Assembly (NCBI GenBank): GCA_965247505.1
Contig: OZ252020.1
Location: 1,798,001 to 1,862,000 of the forward strand
DNA from: CAIYRG01 sp965247505
Lineage (GTDB): Bacteria; Pseudomonadota; Alphaproteobacteria; Micropepsales; Micropepsaceae
Direction: 5' to 3'
Length of the DNA: 64,000 bases
Within the stretch, counting starts at the first letter, position 1. Each line of letters opens with the position of its first letter. Position numbers and translations under genes: made by a program. Under the pieces are notes generated by a model. It was given only the letters and a program-made list of their open reading frames with translations, was not told the origin of the DNA and searched no databases. This document shows, in pieces, positions 52,160-60,942 of the stretch.

Positions 52160-52492
52160 TCATATCGAGAGAACGGCGTTCCAGGGTCTCCCATGGCGTT
52201 GTAAGACGCAAGCAGCCAATTCCTGAGAACTCATAGCCCCTTCTGTCTCGCGCAATATTTCGAGAGCTGTGCGGCTCGCTACACCCTTCTTAAGGCCCGC
52301 AGGGTTCTTTCCGATTGTGATCTTCGGCGGGATTTCTTTGGGATCGACATCGCTATAAAATATTTTCAGCGTGCCATCGATGTGCGCTAAGTCGGCCTTG
52401 AGCGCGATCACTCGCATTTGCGCCATGACCAATTCACCGGAGAGCCGCGCGCGCTTTTCTTTCAGTCCGGCAAGAACGTGCGGGTCCCTCAT
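52160..52492 (-). CDS. small coiled-coil protein coupled to the transposase
   Basis: A 110-residue protein: an N-terminal Leu/Ala-rich coiled coil (LKEKRARLSGELVMAQMRVI then ALKADLAHIDGTLKIF, about 9-45) and a C-terminal segment (RTALEILRETEGAMSSQELA then ACVLQRHG) that resembles a small winged-helix or HARE-like fold. Its ATG overlaps the transposase stop by 4 bases. Similar small genes accompany some transposases; I infer an accessory role. Confidence 0.6.
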   Translation of the reverse strand: MRDPHVLAGLKEKRARLSGELVMAQMRVIALKADLAHIDGTLKIFYSDVDPKEIPPKITIGKNPAGLKKGVASRTALEILRETEGAMSSQELAACVLQRHGRPWNAVLSI

Positions 52493-53451
52493 GCTGCGCC
52501 TCGTTGCCAGTAACCACGCCAGTCACGGCTCACCGGAAGCGAAAGGGCACCGGCCACAACCGCGCTGAATTGTGCCCCATTGGGTGCGCGGCGATGATCC
52601 TCACGCCATGCCATTTCCGATGCGTAGCGATGCAGGTACCGCCCGCTTAATTTATGATGCTGACCAATTTCAGCGCGACGCAAGCGCGAAAAATAGGACT
52701 CGGCTTGATTGGTGCACGCCCCATTGAGGCTGTACGCAACCGAATGATTTATGCGGAACATTTCGTAATGGGCGTGCAGTGCGTCCCATGCGCCCGCCTC
52801 ATCAGCGTGGATTTTTGACCCGCGCGGAATGGTCTTGCGTATTGTCGGGAGGGCGTCGCTTTCCTTTTTGCAAACAAACGACAGTGTGCGGCCCCTACGT
52901 TGGCGCATTACGACGACGACGCGGCGCTTGCCTGTTTGTTCTTCTACGGCGCGTCGGTCTACGCGCTCAGCAACCCTGTTCTTCTGTTTAGATTTTCCCC
53001 CAAAATACGCGCCGTCAATTTCGCAGACCCCGTTAAGCGTGGCCTTGTGTTGTTCTGCGTCAACAATCTCCCGCAGTTTGTGGGCCAAAACGAATGCCGT
53101 CTTGTATTGCACGTCGAGATCGCGGCTAAGTTGGAGTGCGCTAACGCCTTTCGCGCCGTTACAGAAGATCGCGACCGCTAGAAGGTAATCGCGAATAGGG
53201 CGCTTACGATCTGCAAAGATCGTCCCCGCCGTAACTGAAAACTGATAGGTGCATCCTTTGCATTTCCAAACGGGGCGTGTCGCCAATGAGGTGACGTGAA
53301 GGCATCCACACTTCGGGCAGTAGGGATCACCACCGTTATCGGCCCAGCGAATTTGCCGGAATGCGTCTTGTGCCTCAGCGTTAGACATGCGCGCAACGGC
53401 GCTAAGAGAAAGCGTCCTGGCTTCACGAGATAAAAGAAAATGCTGAGACAC
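52489..53451 (-). CDS. IS1595 family (ISXO2-like) transposase
   Basis: A 320-residue DDE-type transposase. The N-terminal zinc ribbon (CPKCGCLHVTSLATRPVWKC, then KGC, about 45-67) leads into FSVTAGTIFADRKRPIRDYL. The catalytic core has EIDGAYFGGKSKQ (first Asp, about 145), KIHADEAGAWDAL (second Asp, about 217) and NGACTNQAESYFSRLRRAEI (acidic third residue, about 246-265). The IS1595 hallmark GQHHKLSGRYLHRYASEMAW then REDHR closes it. The frame is intact, so it may be active. Confidence 0.95.
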   Translation of the reverse strand: MSQHFLLSREARTLSLSAVARMSNAEAQDAFRQIRWADNGGDPYCPKCGCLHVTSLATRPVWKCKGCTYQFSVTAGTIFADRKRPIRDYLLAVAIFCNGAKGVSALQLSRDLDVQYKTAFVLAHKLREIVDAEQHKATLNGVCEIDGAYFGGKSKQKNRVAERVDRRAVEEQTGKRRVVVVMRQRRGRTLSFVCKKESDALPTIRKTIPRGSKIHADEAGAWDALHAHYEMFRINHSVAYSLNGACTNQAESYFSRLRRAEIGQHHKLSGRYLHRYASEMAWREDHRRAPNGAQFSAVVAGALSLPVSRDWRGYWQRGAA

Positions 53452-53564
53452 GTTACACTGTATTTGATGTTTCGATACATCATATATAGTGCATTATTTC
53501 ACCCTTGTCAATAGGAATCACATCAATTATGATGATTTTAACATTGATTAAGGGGGGTCCTGAT

Positions 53565-53810
53565 TTGTCCGGAAAACCTAAGCAAAAAGCCAGGGATTGG
53601 CAGGCTAAAGTGAAGGGCCTGCTGAAAGCTGAGTTGAAGCGCCGCGACCTGAGCTATGCCGATCTAGCAAAAAAACTAGTGGAAATTGGTGTCCGGGAGA
53701 ACGAAAGAAATATCTCAAACAAGATCGGGCGCGGTAGTTTTTCTGCCGTATTCTTCATCCAATGTCTTGACGCCATCGGGTGCAAGACAATCCACCTTGG
53801 GGATATTTAG
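53565..53810 (+). CDS. DUF6471 domain protein
   Basis: About 81 residues with WQAKVKGLLKAELKRRDLSY, ADLAKKLVEIGVRENERNIS and NKIGRGSFSAVFFIQCLDAI, the DUF6471 pattern; it looks like a small helix-turn-helix fold. I start at the TTG at 53565 because AGGGGGG lies 7 bases upstream; in-frame ATGs at 53529 and 53532 have no SD. It is divergent from the transposase, so it may regulate it. Function unknown. Confidence 0.7.
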   Translation: MSGKPKQKARDWQAKVKGLLKAELKRRDLSYADLAKKLVEIGVRENERNISNKIGRGSFSAVFFIQCLDAIGCKTIHLGDI

Positions 53811-53836
53811 ATGAAAAAGATGGATGACCCGAGTAG

Positions 53837-54646
53837 CTAGGACGCCATTGCTGCTGGTTGTTGTGTGGCGCGACCATCCAGTCGGGCCTCCTGCGTGATC
53901 GTTTTCGGACCCGCACCCTGTGCTTGATCGATCTCGTCGATTATTTTTTGTGCAGCGTCCCGAGGATTTGCAGCCTTTGATATGGGTCTGCCAACTATGA
54001 GATAGTCTGCACCAAATCTGATGGCTTGGCGAGGAGTCGCAATTCTCTTGTGGTCGTCAGATGCGGCCCCGTGCGGCCTTATTCCAGGACTCACAATATA
54101 TGCCTCTGGAAATTCCGCGCGACATTTCCTTATAGCCTCGCCGGAAACGATCAGCCCATCACACCCATGTCTCAACAAGACCTTCCCTCTCTCAACGATA
54201 TATTGAGTTGCGTCGTCCTGGGAACCGGCGCTATGTAAATCGCCAGTGTCAAGGCTAGAAAGAAGCGGAACCATTAATAGAAGAGGGTATTGATTACCAC
54301 CCCTGGCTTTCTTGATGGCCTCAATGGTTCTAATGGTGATCGCTGTTGGCGTCGTCTCAACCAACGTGAGGAATTTTACGTTAAGAGCCGGGCAATTCTG
54401 AACAAGTCCGGTGATCGTGTTTCCAATATCACCGGCTAGCTTCAGGTCTACAAACACACCGCCCTGGGTGGCGCGGCTATTCTGTATTCTGCGTATACAT
54501 CCTAGCACATCGCCAGCAAAAAGTAGTTGTAGGCCAATCTTAAAAAATGACACATTGTCGAGTTTTTCGACTAGTTCGAGTGCTTCTTCATGGGTAGATA
54601 CGTCAAGCGCGGCGATGAGCCGGTCTTTACCCGCCTTCGGCACCAT
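53837..54646 (-). CDS. pyrF: orotidine-5'-phosphate decarboxylase
   Basis: Last step of UMP synthesis. 269 residues. LIAALDVSTHEEALELVEKL gives the first Asp (about 14), FFKIGLQLLFAG the first Lys (about 36), VFVDLKLAGDIGNTITGLVQ the catalytic Asp-Lys-Asp loop (about 66-80), YIVSPGIRP and GADYLIVGRPIS the phosphate site. The loop reads DLKLAGDI, one residue longer than the common DxKxxDI. It is inside the transposon, AT-richer than the host genes and not linked to other pyrimidine genes, so I infer it was acquired with the element. Confidence 0.9.
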   Translation of the reverse strand: MVPKAGKDRLIAALDVSTHEEALELVEKLDNVSFFKIGLQLLFAGDVLGCIRRIQNSRATQGGVFVDLKLAGDIGNTITGLVQNCPALNVKFLTLVETTPTAITIRTIEAIKKARGGNQYPLLLMVPLLSSLDTGDLHSAGSQDDATQYIVERGKVLLRHGCDGLIVSGEAIRKCRAEFPEAYIVSPGIRPHGAASDDHKRIATPRQAIRFGADYLIVGRPISKAANPRDAAQKIIDEIDQAQGAGPKTITQEARLDGRATQQPAAMAS

Positions 54647-54833
54647 GGTCTGGACCTCTCTCCATGTATGATATGGTCGAGTATGACGATTCTGGGCCGG
54701 TTAGAACACGTTTTACTCAACATGTAAATAGTGTTAGCACTTATTATCAACAATACTCAAAGCGCACGCAGCGGATGACCGCACCATCACCCTCGTAGTC
54801 GTCCATATTGCACCTCTTCGGCACCATGTCACA

Positions 54834-54856
54834 GGTGAGACAGCTACATAATACCG
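54834..54856 (-). repeat. right terminal inverted repeat, 23 bp
   Basis: Reads GGTGAGACAG...AATACCG on the plus strand, the exact reverse complement of 51398-51420. It lies 1 bp from the mnmE stop codon. Confidence 0.92.
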
Positions 54857-54864
54857 ATTATTTC
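54857..54864. repeat. right target-site duplication of the mobile element
   Basis: ATTATTTC, identical to 51390-51397. It contains the mnmE stop codon (TAA on the minus strand at 54858-54860), so insertion left the mnmE reading frame whole. Confidence 0.88.
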
Positions 54865-56162
54865 CCGATGCAGAAATCCCTGAAAACAACATCCAGCAAC
54901 TCGTCGAGATCAACCCTGCCGGTAATCCGCCCAAGCGCGCGCAGCCCAATCCGGACCTCTTCGGCCACAATCTCGTTCTTTCCCGGCTCCTGATCGAGTG
55001 ACTTTCTCAGCGCTGAAACCGCCTCCTCAAGCGCATAGCGGTGCCGGGCCCGCGTCACAGGGGGCGAAGCGCCGCTTAAACCCTGGCTCGCCATGGTGGC
55101 CAATTGGCCAATCAAATCATCAAGCCCCTCTCCTGTTTTCGCCGATATCCAGTGGCCGGCCCCCCGCTCCTTCATCAAATCTGCCTTGGAAAAAACGATG
55201 ATTTCTGCCTTGGGCGTGTCGGCCAGTAGTGGCGCAGTTCCGTCCACCACAACAAGACGAACATCGGCGCTCCTAGCCCGCGCTAATGCGCGCCGCACGC
55301 CCTCCCTTTCCGCTGGATCGGCGGCCTCACGCAAGCCCGCCGTATCAGAAAGAATCACCGGAAAACCCTCGAGATCGAGGTGAACATCTATCACATCGCG
55401 GGTGGTCCCCGGAGCATCGGTTACGATCGCAACATCTCGCCGCGCAAGGGCGTTTACCAGCGAGCTTTTCCCCGCATTTGTCGACCCGATCACCGCAACA
55501 TGCAGACCCTCTCGCAATATCTCCCCCCGCCTGCCGTCCTTAAGGTGCGCTGCGATCGCATCATGGATCGAGGACAGCTCCGCGCGGGCCCCCTCAATTG
55601 CTCCATCCGGAATTTCTTCATCCGGAAAATCTATCGAGGCCTCGAGCCAAGCCGCCGCTTTAATCAGCCGCGCGCGCCATTCCTCATAAAGATCGCTCAG
55701 TGCGCCCTCATGCTGACGAAATGCTTGGCGGCGTTGGGCCTCGGTCTCGGCATCGATAAGATCTGCGATCGCCTCCGCCTGGGTTAGATCGATTCGGGCG
55801 TTTTCAACTGCTCTTCGGGTAAACTCACCAGGTTCAGCCGGCCGAAATTCTTCGATTCTTGCCAATAGTTCCAATATGCTCTCAATCACTGCCCTCCCGC
55901 CATGGCATTGAATTTCAACAATATTTTCGCCGGTGAATGAGTTTGGCGCGGGAAAAACAATGACTAACGCAATGTCTATACGCTCATTAGTCGTTTTATC
56001 GAACAGTGTTCGTACTTCTGCTTTTCTAGGCTCCGGAAGCTTCCCTTCAACAATTTCACCACAGCGTGGCGCATCGGGACCGGAGATCCTTATTACCGCA
56101 ACCCCGGCTTTGCCCGGCGCAGAGGAAAGCGCAAAAATCGTGTCTGGTGTGGTGCCCGTCAT
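54858..56162 (-). CDS. mnmE: tRNA modification GTPase MnmE (TrmE)
   Basis: Partner of MnmG in U34 modification. The 434 residues have the N-terminal tetrahydrofolate-binding domain (DTIFALSSAPGKAGVAVIRI then SGP; GYCH-like IVEIQCHGGRAVIESIL), a helical domain, an inserted G domain (G1 GSTNAGKSSLVNALARRD about 225, G2 DAPGTTRDVID, G3 DTAGLRE), and the invariant C-terminal FCIGK. The stop codon lies inside the target duplication of the transposon. Confidence 0.97.
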   Translation of the reverse strand: MTGTTPDTIFALSSAPGKAGVAVIRISGPDAPRCGEIVEGKLPEPRKAEVRTLFDKTTNERIDIALVIVFPAPNSFTGENIVEIQCHGGRAVIESILELLARIEEFRPAEPGEFTRRAVENARIDLTQAEAIADLIDAETEAQRRQAFRQHEGALSDLYEEWRARLIKAAAWLEASIDFPDEEIPDGAIEGARAELSSIHDAIAAHLKDGRRGEILREGLHVAVIGSTNAGKSSLVNALARRDVAIVTDAPGTTRDVIDVHLDLEGFPVILSDTAGLREAADPAEREGVRRALARARSADVRLVVVDGTAPLLADTPKAEIIVFSKADLMKERGAGHWISAKTGEGLDDLIGQLATMASQGLSGASPPVTRARHRYALEEAVSALRKSLDQEPGKNEIVAEEVRIGLRALGRITGRVDLDELLDVVFRDFCIGK

Positions 56163-56408
56163 CAGCTCTTTTGAATTTTCACCCTCAAAAAAATAATTTC
56201 GGCGGAAAAGGGTTCCACCGCGCCGCGCCGTGCTTCAATAACCAAACAGGAGATGCATGGTTTTTAAGGTTCACTTCTTGTGAGGCCTTAGTCTTGTGAA
56301 CAACGCGATAGAAGCTGTAGGAAACTAAAGTCCGCACCGAAAAACAGCAATCACGCCACCGCTTGCGTGCGGTCAGGCCCTTTCTCAAACTCGACCAACG
56401 GAAAAAAC

Positions 56409-58478
56409 ATGCCCGGCAATTTGCTCGCGTCTGAAACCAGCCCCTATTTGCTGCAGCACAAAGACAACCCAGTTCACTGGCGTCCCTGGGGCGCGGAGGC
56501 GTTAAACGAAGCCAAAGAGGCGAACAAGCCGCTGCTCGTTTCGATCGGTTATGCCGCGTGCCATTGGTGCCATGTCATGGCGCATGAAAGTTTTGAAGAC
56601 GAAGAAACGGCCGCACTGATCAACAAACTTTACATTCCGGTAAAGATAGATCGCGAAGAGAGGCCGGACATCGATGCGTGGTTGCAAAACGCGATGGCCG
56701 TGACCGGCGATAATGGCGGCTGGCCGCTTAATGCATTTCTAACATCCAAGGGCGAGCCTTTCTGGGCCGGAACATATTTTCCTAAAGAAGACGCCATGGG
56801 GCGGCCCGCATTTAAAACCGTCTTGCGTCAAATTTCTCAACGCTATCGTGAGAAACCCGAAGCCGCTCAGCCTAACATCGAACACATAAAACAAATTACG
56901 GACCGCGCATGGAATCAGGATCGCTCCGGAAAAGTCGATCCAATTCTTGTGGAAAATATCACAATCGCGCTTGCACAACGCTTCGACATTTTTTTCGGCG
57001 GCATGACCGGCGCGCCGAAATTTCCCTCAATCGCCTCGGTTGCTCTTCTCTGGCGCGCGTACTTGCGCACCGGTACGCCGCAATTTGCACAAATCGTAAT
57101 GACGTCGCTCGACTCCATGTCGCGCGGAGGGATCTACGACCATGTCGGCGGCGGGGTTGCACGCTACGCGGTAGACGAGCGCTGGATCGTGCCCCATTTC
57201 GAAAAGATGCTCTACGACAACGCTCAGTTTGTCGAAATGCTCACGCTTATTTGGCAGACCGGTCGCAATCCAACTTTTAGGAACCGCGTTGAGGGCATCG
57301 TCGAATGGCTGAGTCGGGAGATGCTTGTCGAGGATTCGGCTTTTGCAGCAAGCCTCGATGCAGACTCGGAAGGGGAAGAGGGGAAATACTACGTTTGGAC
57401 CGAGGCCGAAATCGACGCCGCTTTGGTTGGAACACTGATCCCGCGCTTCAAACAAGTTTACGGCGTAACAGCCGAGGGCAATTACAATGGGCGCAATGTT
57501 CTTCATCGTTACATTCCGTTTACCGACCTTACCGAGGCCGATGAAAACTTATTTGCAGCCCAACTTAAAAAGCTACGTGAGGCGCGCGAGAAGCGTGTGA
57601 AGCCTTTCCGCGACGACAAAATTCTCGCCGACTGGAACGGAATGATGATTGCCGCGCTCGCATTCGCGGGGCCCGTATTGGAGCGTCCGGAATGGGTTAA
57701 GCTGGCGGAAACGGCATTTGCGTTTGTCTGCGAAAAGCTCGGCGACGGCGACAAGCTCTTTCACACCTATCGCGCGGGCAAGCGCCAGCATCCGGGATTC
57801 GCCGACGACTACGCTCATATGGCCCGCGCCGCGCTTCGGCTTTATGAAACAACGCAAGAAAAAAGCTATCTCGATCGCGCCGTAGCGTGGACGCGGGTTC
57901 TTAACGAAGAATTTTGGGATCTCGGGCTTGGGGGCTACGTATTCTCGCCTAAGCGGGACGAGCAGACACACGTTAAAATTCGCTCGGCGAGCGATAGCGT
58001 AACGCCTTCCGCGAACGGCACCATGCTCGAAGTTCTGGTGCGCCTCTATTACGCAACAGGCGACAAAACGTATAATGAACGGCTCAACGCCCTCATAAAT
58101 GCGTTTGCAGGCGATCTCCAAAACAATCATCTGCTAATGGCGACATTTGTGAACGGTATTGAGTTTTGCATGAACGCCTTGCAGATCGTCATCGTCGGAC
58201 CACCGGCAGACCCGCGAACGCTTGATCTCGTCAACGCCGTTCTCGGCCGCAGCGTGCCGAACAAAATCGTAACGGTAATTTCTCCGGACGAAGAACTGCC
58301 GGAGCTGCATCCTGCGCGTGGCAAGAAGATGGAGGATGGAAATCCGACGGCCTATATCTGTCGTGCCCATCACTGTTCCGCGCCGGTTACGAGCGCAGTG
58401 AATTTGTCCCAGGCGTTGTTAATGCCGGCACAAGAACAAGGGGCTGTGCAAGCTGCAACCACGCCGCGCAGATTTTAG
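56409..58478 (+). CDS. thioredoxin-domain (DUF255, YyaL/SPATA20-like) protein
   Basis: 689 residues starting at the ATG at 56409 (MPGNLLASETSPYLLQHKDN). The N-terminal thioredoxin-like domain has GYAACHWCHVMAHESFEDEE with CxxC (about 55-58) and GGWPLNAFLTSKGEPFWAGT then YFP. The rest is a six-hairpin glycosidase-like (alpha/alpha)6 region (YDHVGGGVARYAVDERWIVP then HFEKMLYDNAQ; LDADSEGEEGKYYVWTEAEI; RDDKILADWNGMMIAALA). The family is widespread; its reaction is unknown. A small CGCTC/GAGCG hairpin follows the stop. Confidence 0.92.
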   Translation: MPGNLLASETSPYLLQHKDNPVHWRPWGAEALNEAKEANKPLLVSIGYAACHWCHVMAHESFEDEETAALINKLYIPVKIDREERPDIDAWLQNAMAVTGDNGGWPLNAFLTSKGEPFWAGTYFPKEDAMGRPAFKTVLRQISQRYREKPEAAQPNIEHIKQITDRAWNQDRSGKVDPILVENITIALAQRFDIFFGGMTGAPKFPSIASVALLWRAYLRTGTPQFAQIVMTSLDSMSRGGIYDHVGGGVARYAVDERWIVPHFEKMLYDNAQFVEMLTLIWQTGRNPTFRNRVEGIVEWLSREMLVEDSAFAASLDADSEGEEGKYYVWTEAEIDAALVGTLIPRFKQVYGVTAEGNYNGRNVLHRYIPFTDLTEADENLFAAQLKKLREAREKRVKPFRDDKILADWNGMMIAALAFAGPVLERPEWVKLAETAFAFVCEKLGDGDKLFHTYRAGKRQHPGFADDYAHMARAALRLYETTQEKSYLDRAVAWTRVLNEEFWDLGLGGYVFSPKRDEQTHVKIRSASDSVTPSANGTMLEVLVRLYYATGDKTYNERLNALINAFAGDLQNNHLLMATFVNGIEFCMNALQIVIVGPPADPRTLDLVNAVLGRSVPNKIVTVISPDEELPELHPARGKKMEDGNPTAYICRAHHCSAPVTSAVNLSQALLMPAQEQGAVQAATTPRRF

Positions 58479-58559
58479 CGCTCGGCGAGCGGAAATTTTG
58501 CGCCGATAATACACAGGCTAAATCACAATACGGACAAGTAACGACAAGGGGTGCCGAAC

Positions 58560-59258
58560 ATGGCAGGAAACAAAGTGACGCTGACGAATAAGGACGGATC
58601 TTTCGGCGGGTATCTGGCTTCGCCGGCTTCCGGCGAGGGGCCGGGCATTCTCGTTATCCAAGAAATTTTCGGGGTCAATGAATTCGTCCGCGAGATCTGC
58701 GACTACCACGCCTCCCAAGGACGCTTCGCGCTCGCGCCCGATCTTTTTTGGCGCATCGAGCCCGGTGTCGATATCACCGACAAAAGCGAAGAGCATTGGC
58801 AAAGGGCCTTTTCTCTCATGCAAGCCTTCAATGTCGACACCGGCATGGAAGACATTCAAACCGGCATAAGCCATTTGCGCGGCCTCGCGGGCTGCAACGG
58901 CAAGATCGGCGCCGTGGGGTATTGTCTGGGCGGCCAGCTCGCCTATCTTTCGGCAACGCGCACCGATCCCGACGCCTCGGTCGGATATTACGGCGTCTAT
59001 ATCCAAGACCGGCTCGATGAAGCGTCCAAGATCACCAAACCGGTCATGTTGCACATCGCTGAGAAGGACCAATTCGTCCCGCCTGAGGCGCAAGCAAAGA
59101 TCATTGACGCTCTAAAAGACAGCCCGCATGTCACGCTTCATAGCTACGCGGAAATGGAGCACGCCTTCGCGCGCACCGGAGGCCAGCATTACGACAAGGC
59201 TTGCGCCGATCTCGCTAATACGCGCAGCGAAACATTCTTCCGCCAACATCTCGGCTAA
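58560..59258 (+). CDS. dienelactone hydrolase family protein
   Basis: An alpha/beta hydrolase of about 232 residues. GILVIQEIFGVNEFVREICD (with the Glu of the DLH type), VGYCLGGQLAYL with the nucleophilic Cys (about 124), a late Asp near EKDQFVPPEA, and the His in MEHAFARTGG. I start at ATG 58560 (AAGGGG 8 bases upstream); a GTG at 58551 is in frame. Members hydrolyse dienelactone or related esters; the true substrate here is unknown. Confidence 0.92.
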   Translation: MAGNKVTLTNKDGSFGGYLASPASGEGPGILVIQEIFGVNEFVREICDYHASQGRFALAPDLFWRIEPGVDITDKSEEHWQRAFSLMQAFNVDTGMEDIQTGISHLRGLAGCNGKIGAVGYCLGGQLAYLSATRTDPDASVGYYGVYIQDRLDEASKITKPVMLHIAEKDQFVPPEAQAKIIDALKDSPHVTLHSYAEMEHAFARTGGQHYDKACADLANTRSETFFRQHLG

Positions 59259-59278
59259 ATCGCAACTGGGGAAGCAAA

Positions 59279-60247
59279 GTGAAAGCAATCCGTGTTCATA
59301 CGCCCGGCGGCCCCAAGGCGATGGTGCTCGAAGATGTCGAGCTTTCGCCGCCCGGTCCGGACGAGGTCCGCATCCGTCATACGGCAATCGGCGTCAATTT
59401 CATCGACACCTATCACCGCTCCGGTCTTTATAAACTTCCCCTTCCCGCCGGGATTGGCTCGGAAGCGGCTGGCATCGTGGAGGCAGTGGGCTCCAATGCT
59501 GCGCGTATCAAAATTGGCGACAGGATCGCCTATGTGAATGTGCCGGGTTCATACTCGGAAGGCGCCAACATTCCCGAATGGCGCGCGGTCAAGATTCCCG
59601 AGTCGATTTCGGATGAAACCGCAGCGGCGTGCATGCTCAAAGGCATGACGGCGCAATATCTCTTAAAGCGCACATTTCCCGTACAGGCCGGCTATACCAT
59701 TTTAGTCCATGCGGCAGCCGGTGGCGTCGGCCTGATTCTTTGCCAATGGGCGAAACATTTGGGCGCGACGGTAATAGGAACGGTGGGCGCCGAGTCCAAG
59801 CGCGGCCTCGCTTTGGCAAATGGCTGCGCCTATGTTTTCAATTCGCGGACCGATGATATTCCGGCAAAAGTGAAAGAGATCACCGACGGCGTGGGCGTGC
59901 CCGTGGTCTATGATTCGATCGGCAAAGGCACATTCATGTCCTCGCTTGATTGTATTCAGGTCCGCGGCACAATGGTGACGTTCGGCAACGCCTCAGGCGC
60001 GGTGCCGCCCTTCGAGCCTCATCACCTAGCCCCCAAAGGCTCGCTCTATCTGACCCGGCCGACATTGCTGCATTACACCCGAAATCGAGAAGAAATGCAG
60101 GAAACCGCTGATGATCTCTTCTCGGTGATTACCGCTGGCGCGGTGAAGATAGCGGTCAATCAGCGTTTCCCGCTGGCCAGGGCTCGCGAGGCGCATGAGG
60201 CACTGCATAGCCGCGCGACCACCGGGGCAACCGTCCTCATTCCTTAG
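59279..60247 (+). CDS. quinone oxidoreductase (zinc-free MDR family)
   Basis: 322 residues of the medium-chain dehydrogenase/reductase superfamily, closest to NADPH:quinone reductase (Qor). VNFIDTYHRSGLYKLPLPAG, IGSEAAGIVEAVG, YLLKRTFPVQAGYTILVHAA, AAGGVGLILCQWAKHLGATV then IGTV (Rossmann, about 140-165) and TLLHYTRNREEMQ. No structural or catalytic zinc ligands are seen, as expected. The GTG at 59279 follows the DLH stop by 20 bp. Confidence 0.93.
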   Translation: MKAIRVHTPGGPKAMVLEDVELSPPGPDEVRIRHTAIGVNFIDTYHRSGLYKLPLPAGIGSEAAGIVEAVGSNAARIKIGDRIAYVNVPGSYSEGANIPEWRAVKIPESISDETAAACMLKGMTAQYLLKRTFPVQAGYTILVHAAAGGVGLILCQWAKHLGATVIGTVGAESKRGLALANGCAYVFNSRTDDIPAKVKEITDGVGVPVVYDSIGKGTFMSSLDCIQVRGTMVTFGNASGAVPPFEPHHLAPKGSLYLTRPTLLHYTRNREEMQETADDLFSVITAGAVKIAVNQRFPLARAREAHEALHSRATTGATVLIP

Positions 60248-60341
60248 GACACAAGTATTTTATGGGCATTGTCGATTTTCGGCTCTGCCAAAGGCCATTT
60301 TTGGCTGGACAGGACGTTTAAGTGGGGGCCAACTTCGGGCT

Positions 60342-60917
60342 ATGTTCGCCAACGAACGCGTAGCACTTTTGCTGATCTCGTGGATTGCTGCACTTGTCGC
60401 CTGCATTGAAGGGCTGATTTCAGTACCAGCCGGTTCCGCGGCGATGCTCGCCAATGCGCTAATCTTTCTTCAGCTCTCCATAAACGCCTCTTTTGCGTTT
60501 CGTGCCGCCTGCGGTGACGGCGCGAGACAGCGCTGGAGCGTCCAGCTACAGGGCGCCGCGATGATGCTTCTCGGTGGCCTCGTCTGTGTCGTGGTCCTGC
60601 GCTGGTGGATGATTGGGAGCATTCCACATCCAAACCTAATGATCGGCATGGGGGTGCTGGCTTTTCTTGCTAGTCTGGGCTTCTCGGCGATCATGCTGAG
60701 ACTCAGCAGCGCCCCTCGCGGATTCGCCAGCCTGTGGCGTGCGGGGCGGAGCGATGCGGTTAGCAATGTTGCGGTTATCGCGGCCGGAATCGCTGTCGCG
60801 CTCACAAATTCCAATATACCGGATTTGGTGATCGGCGGTGGCATGGCCGCCTTGTTTGCGCTGTCAGGGTGGCGCATCGCGATGACCGGCCGCATTGAGG
60901 CCGGACGACCGGGCTAA
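60342..60917 (+). CDS. CDF-like membrane protein, short
   Basis: A protein of about 191 residues (ATG 60342) with six hydrophobic helices and no cytoplasmic C-terminal domain. The last third, SDAVSNVAVIAAGIAVALTN then SNIPDLVIGGGMAALFALSG, resembles helices 5-6 of cation diffusion facilitators, including the paired Asp residues. The earlier family His/Asp metal site is not obvious. It could be a divergent or reduced CDF transporter. The frame is open upstream into the quinone oxidoreductase gene. Confidence 0.6.
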   Translation: MFANERVALLLISWIAALVACIEGLISVPAGSAAMLANALIFLQLSINASFAFRAACGDGARQRWSVQLQGAAMMLLGGLVCVVVLRWWMIGSIPHPNLMIGMGVLAFLASLGFSAIMLRLSSAPRGFASLWRAGRSDAVSNVAVIAAGIAVALTNSNIPDLVIGGGMAALFALSGWRIAMTGRIEAGRPG

Positions 60918-60942
60918 GGCGGCGCCCGCGAACCTGCGCGCC

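Larger units (their letters stand above)
51398..54856. mobile_element. IS1595-family transposon with cargo, 3,459 bp
   Basis: Bounded by exact 23-bp terminal inverted repeats and an exact 8-bp direct repeat. The transposase gene (52489-53451, minus) is of the IS1595/ISXO2 type, a family known for 8-bp duplications and for carrying passenger genes. Cargo from left to right: a putative structured RNA with terminator, a ribbon-helix-helix-like protein, a small protein coupled to the transposase, a DUF6471 protein and pyrF. The insertion point is the TAA stop of mnmE (the stop lies inside the duplication). The open point is whether the transposase uses these outer repeats or sits in a nested smaller IS; I found no inner repeats by eye. 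Confidence 0.85.

Noticed and set aside
53178..53483. A 101-codon frame overlapping the transposase start.
   Set aside because: It is a shadow in another frame of the transposase N-terminus, with no SD or recognisable domain.
54747..54827. A 26-codon minus-strand ORF (MVPKRCNMDDYEG...) between the right TIR and pyrF, whose first four residues equal the start of PyrF (MVPK).
   Set aside because: Too short to support and without an SD; possibly a leader peptide or a small duplication, but nothing else backs it.
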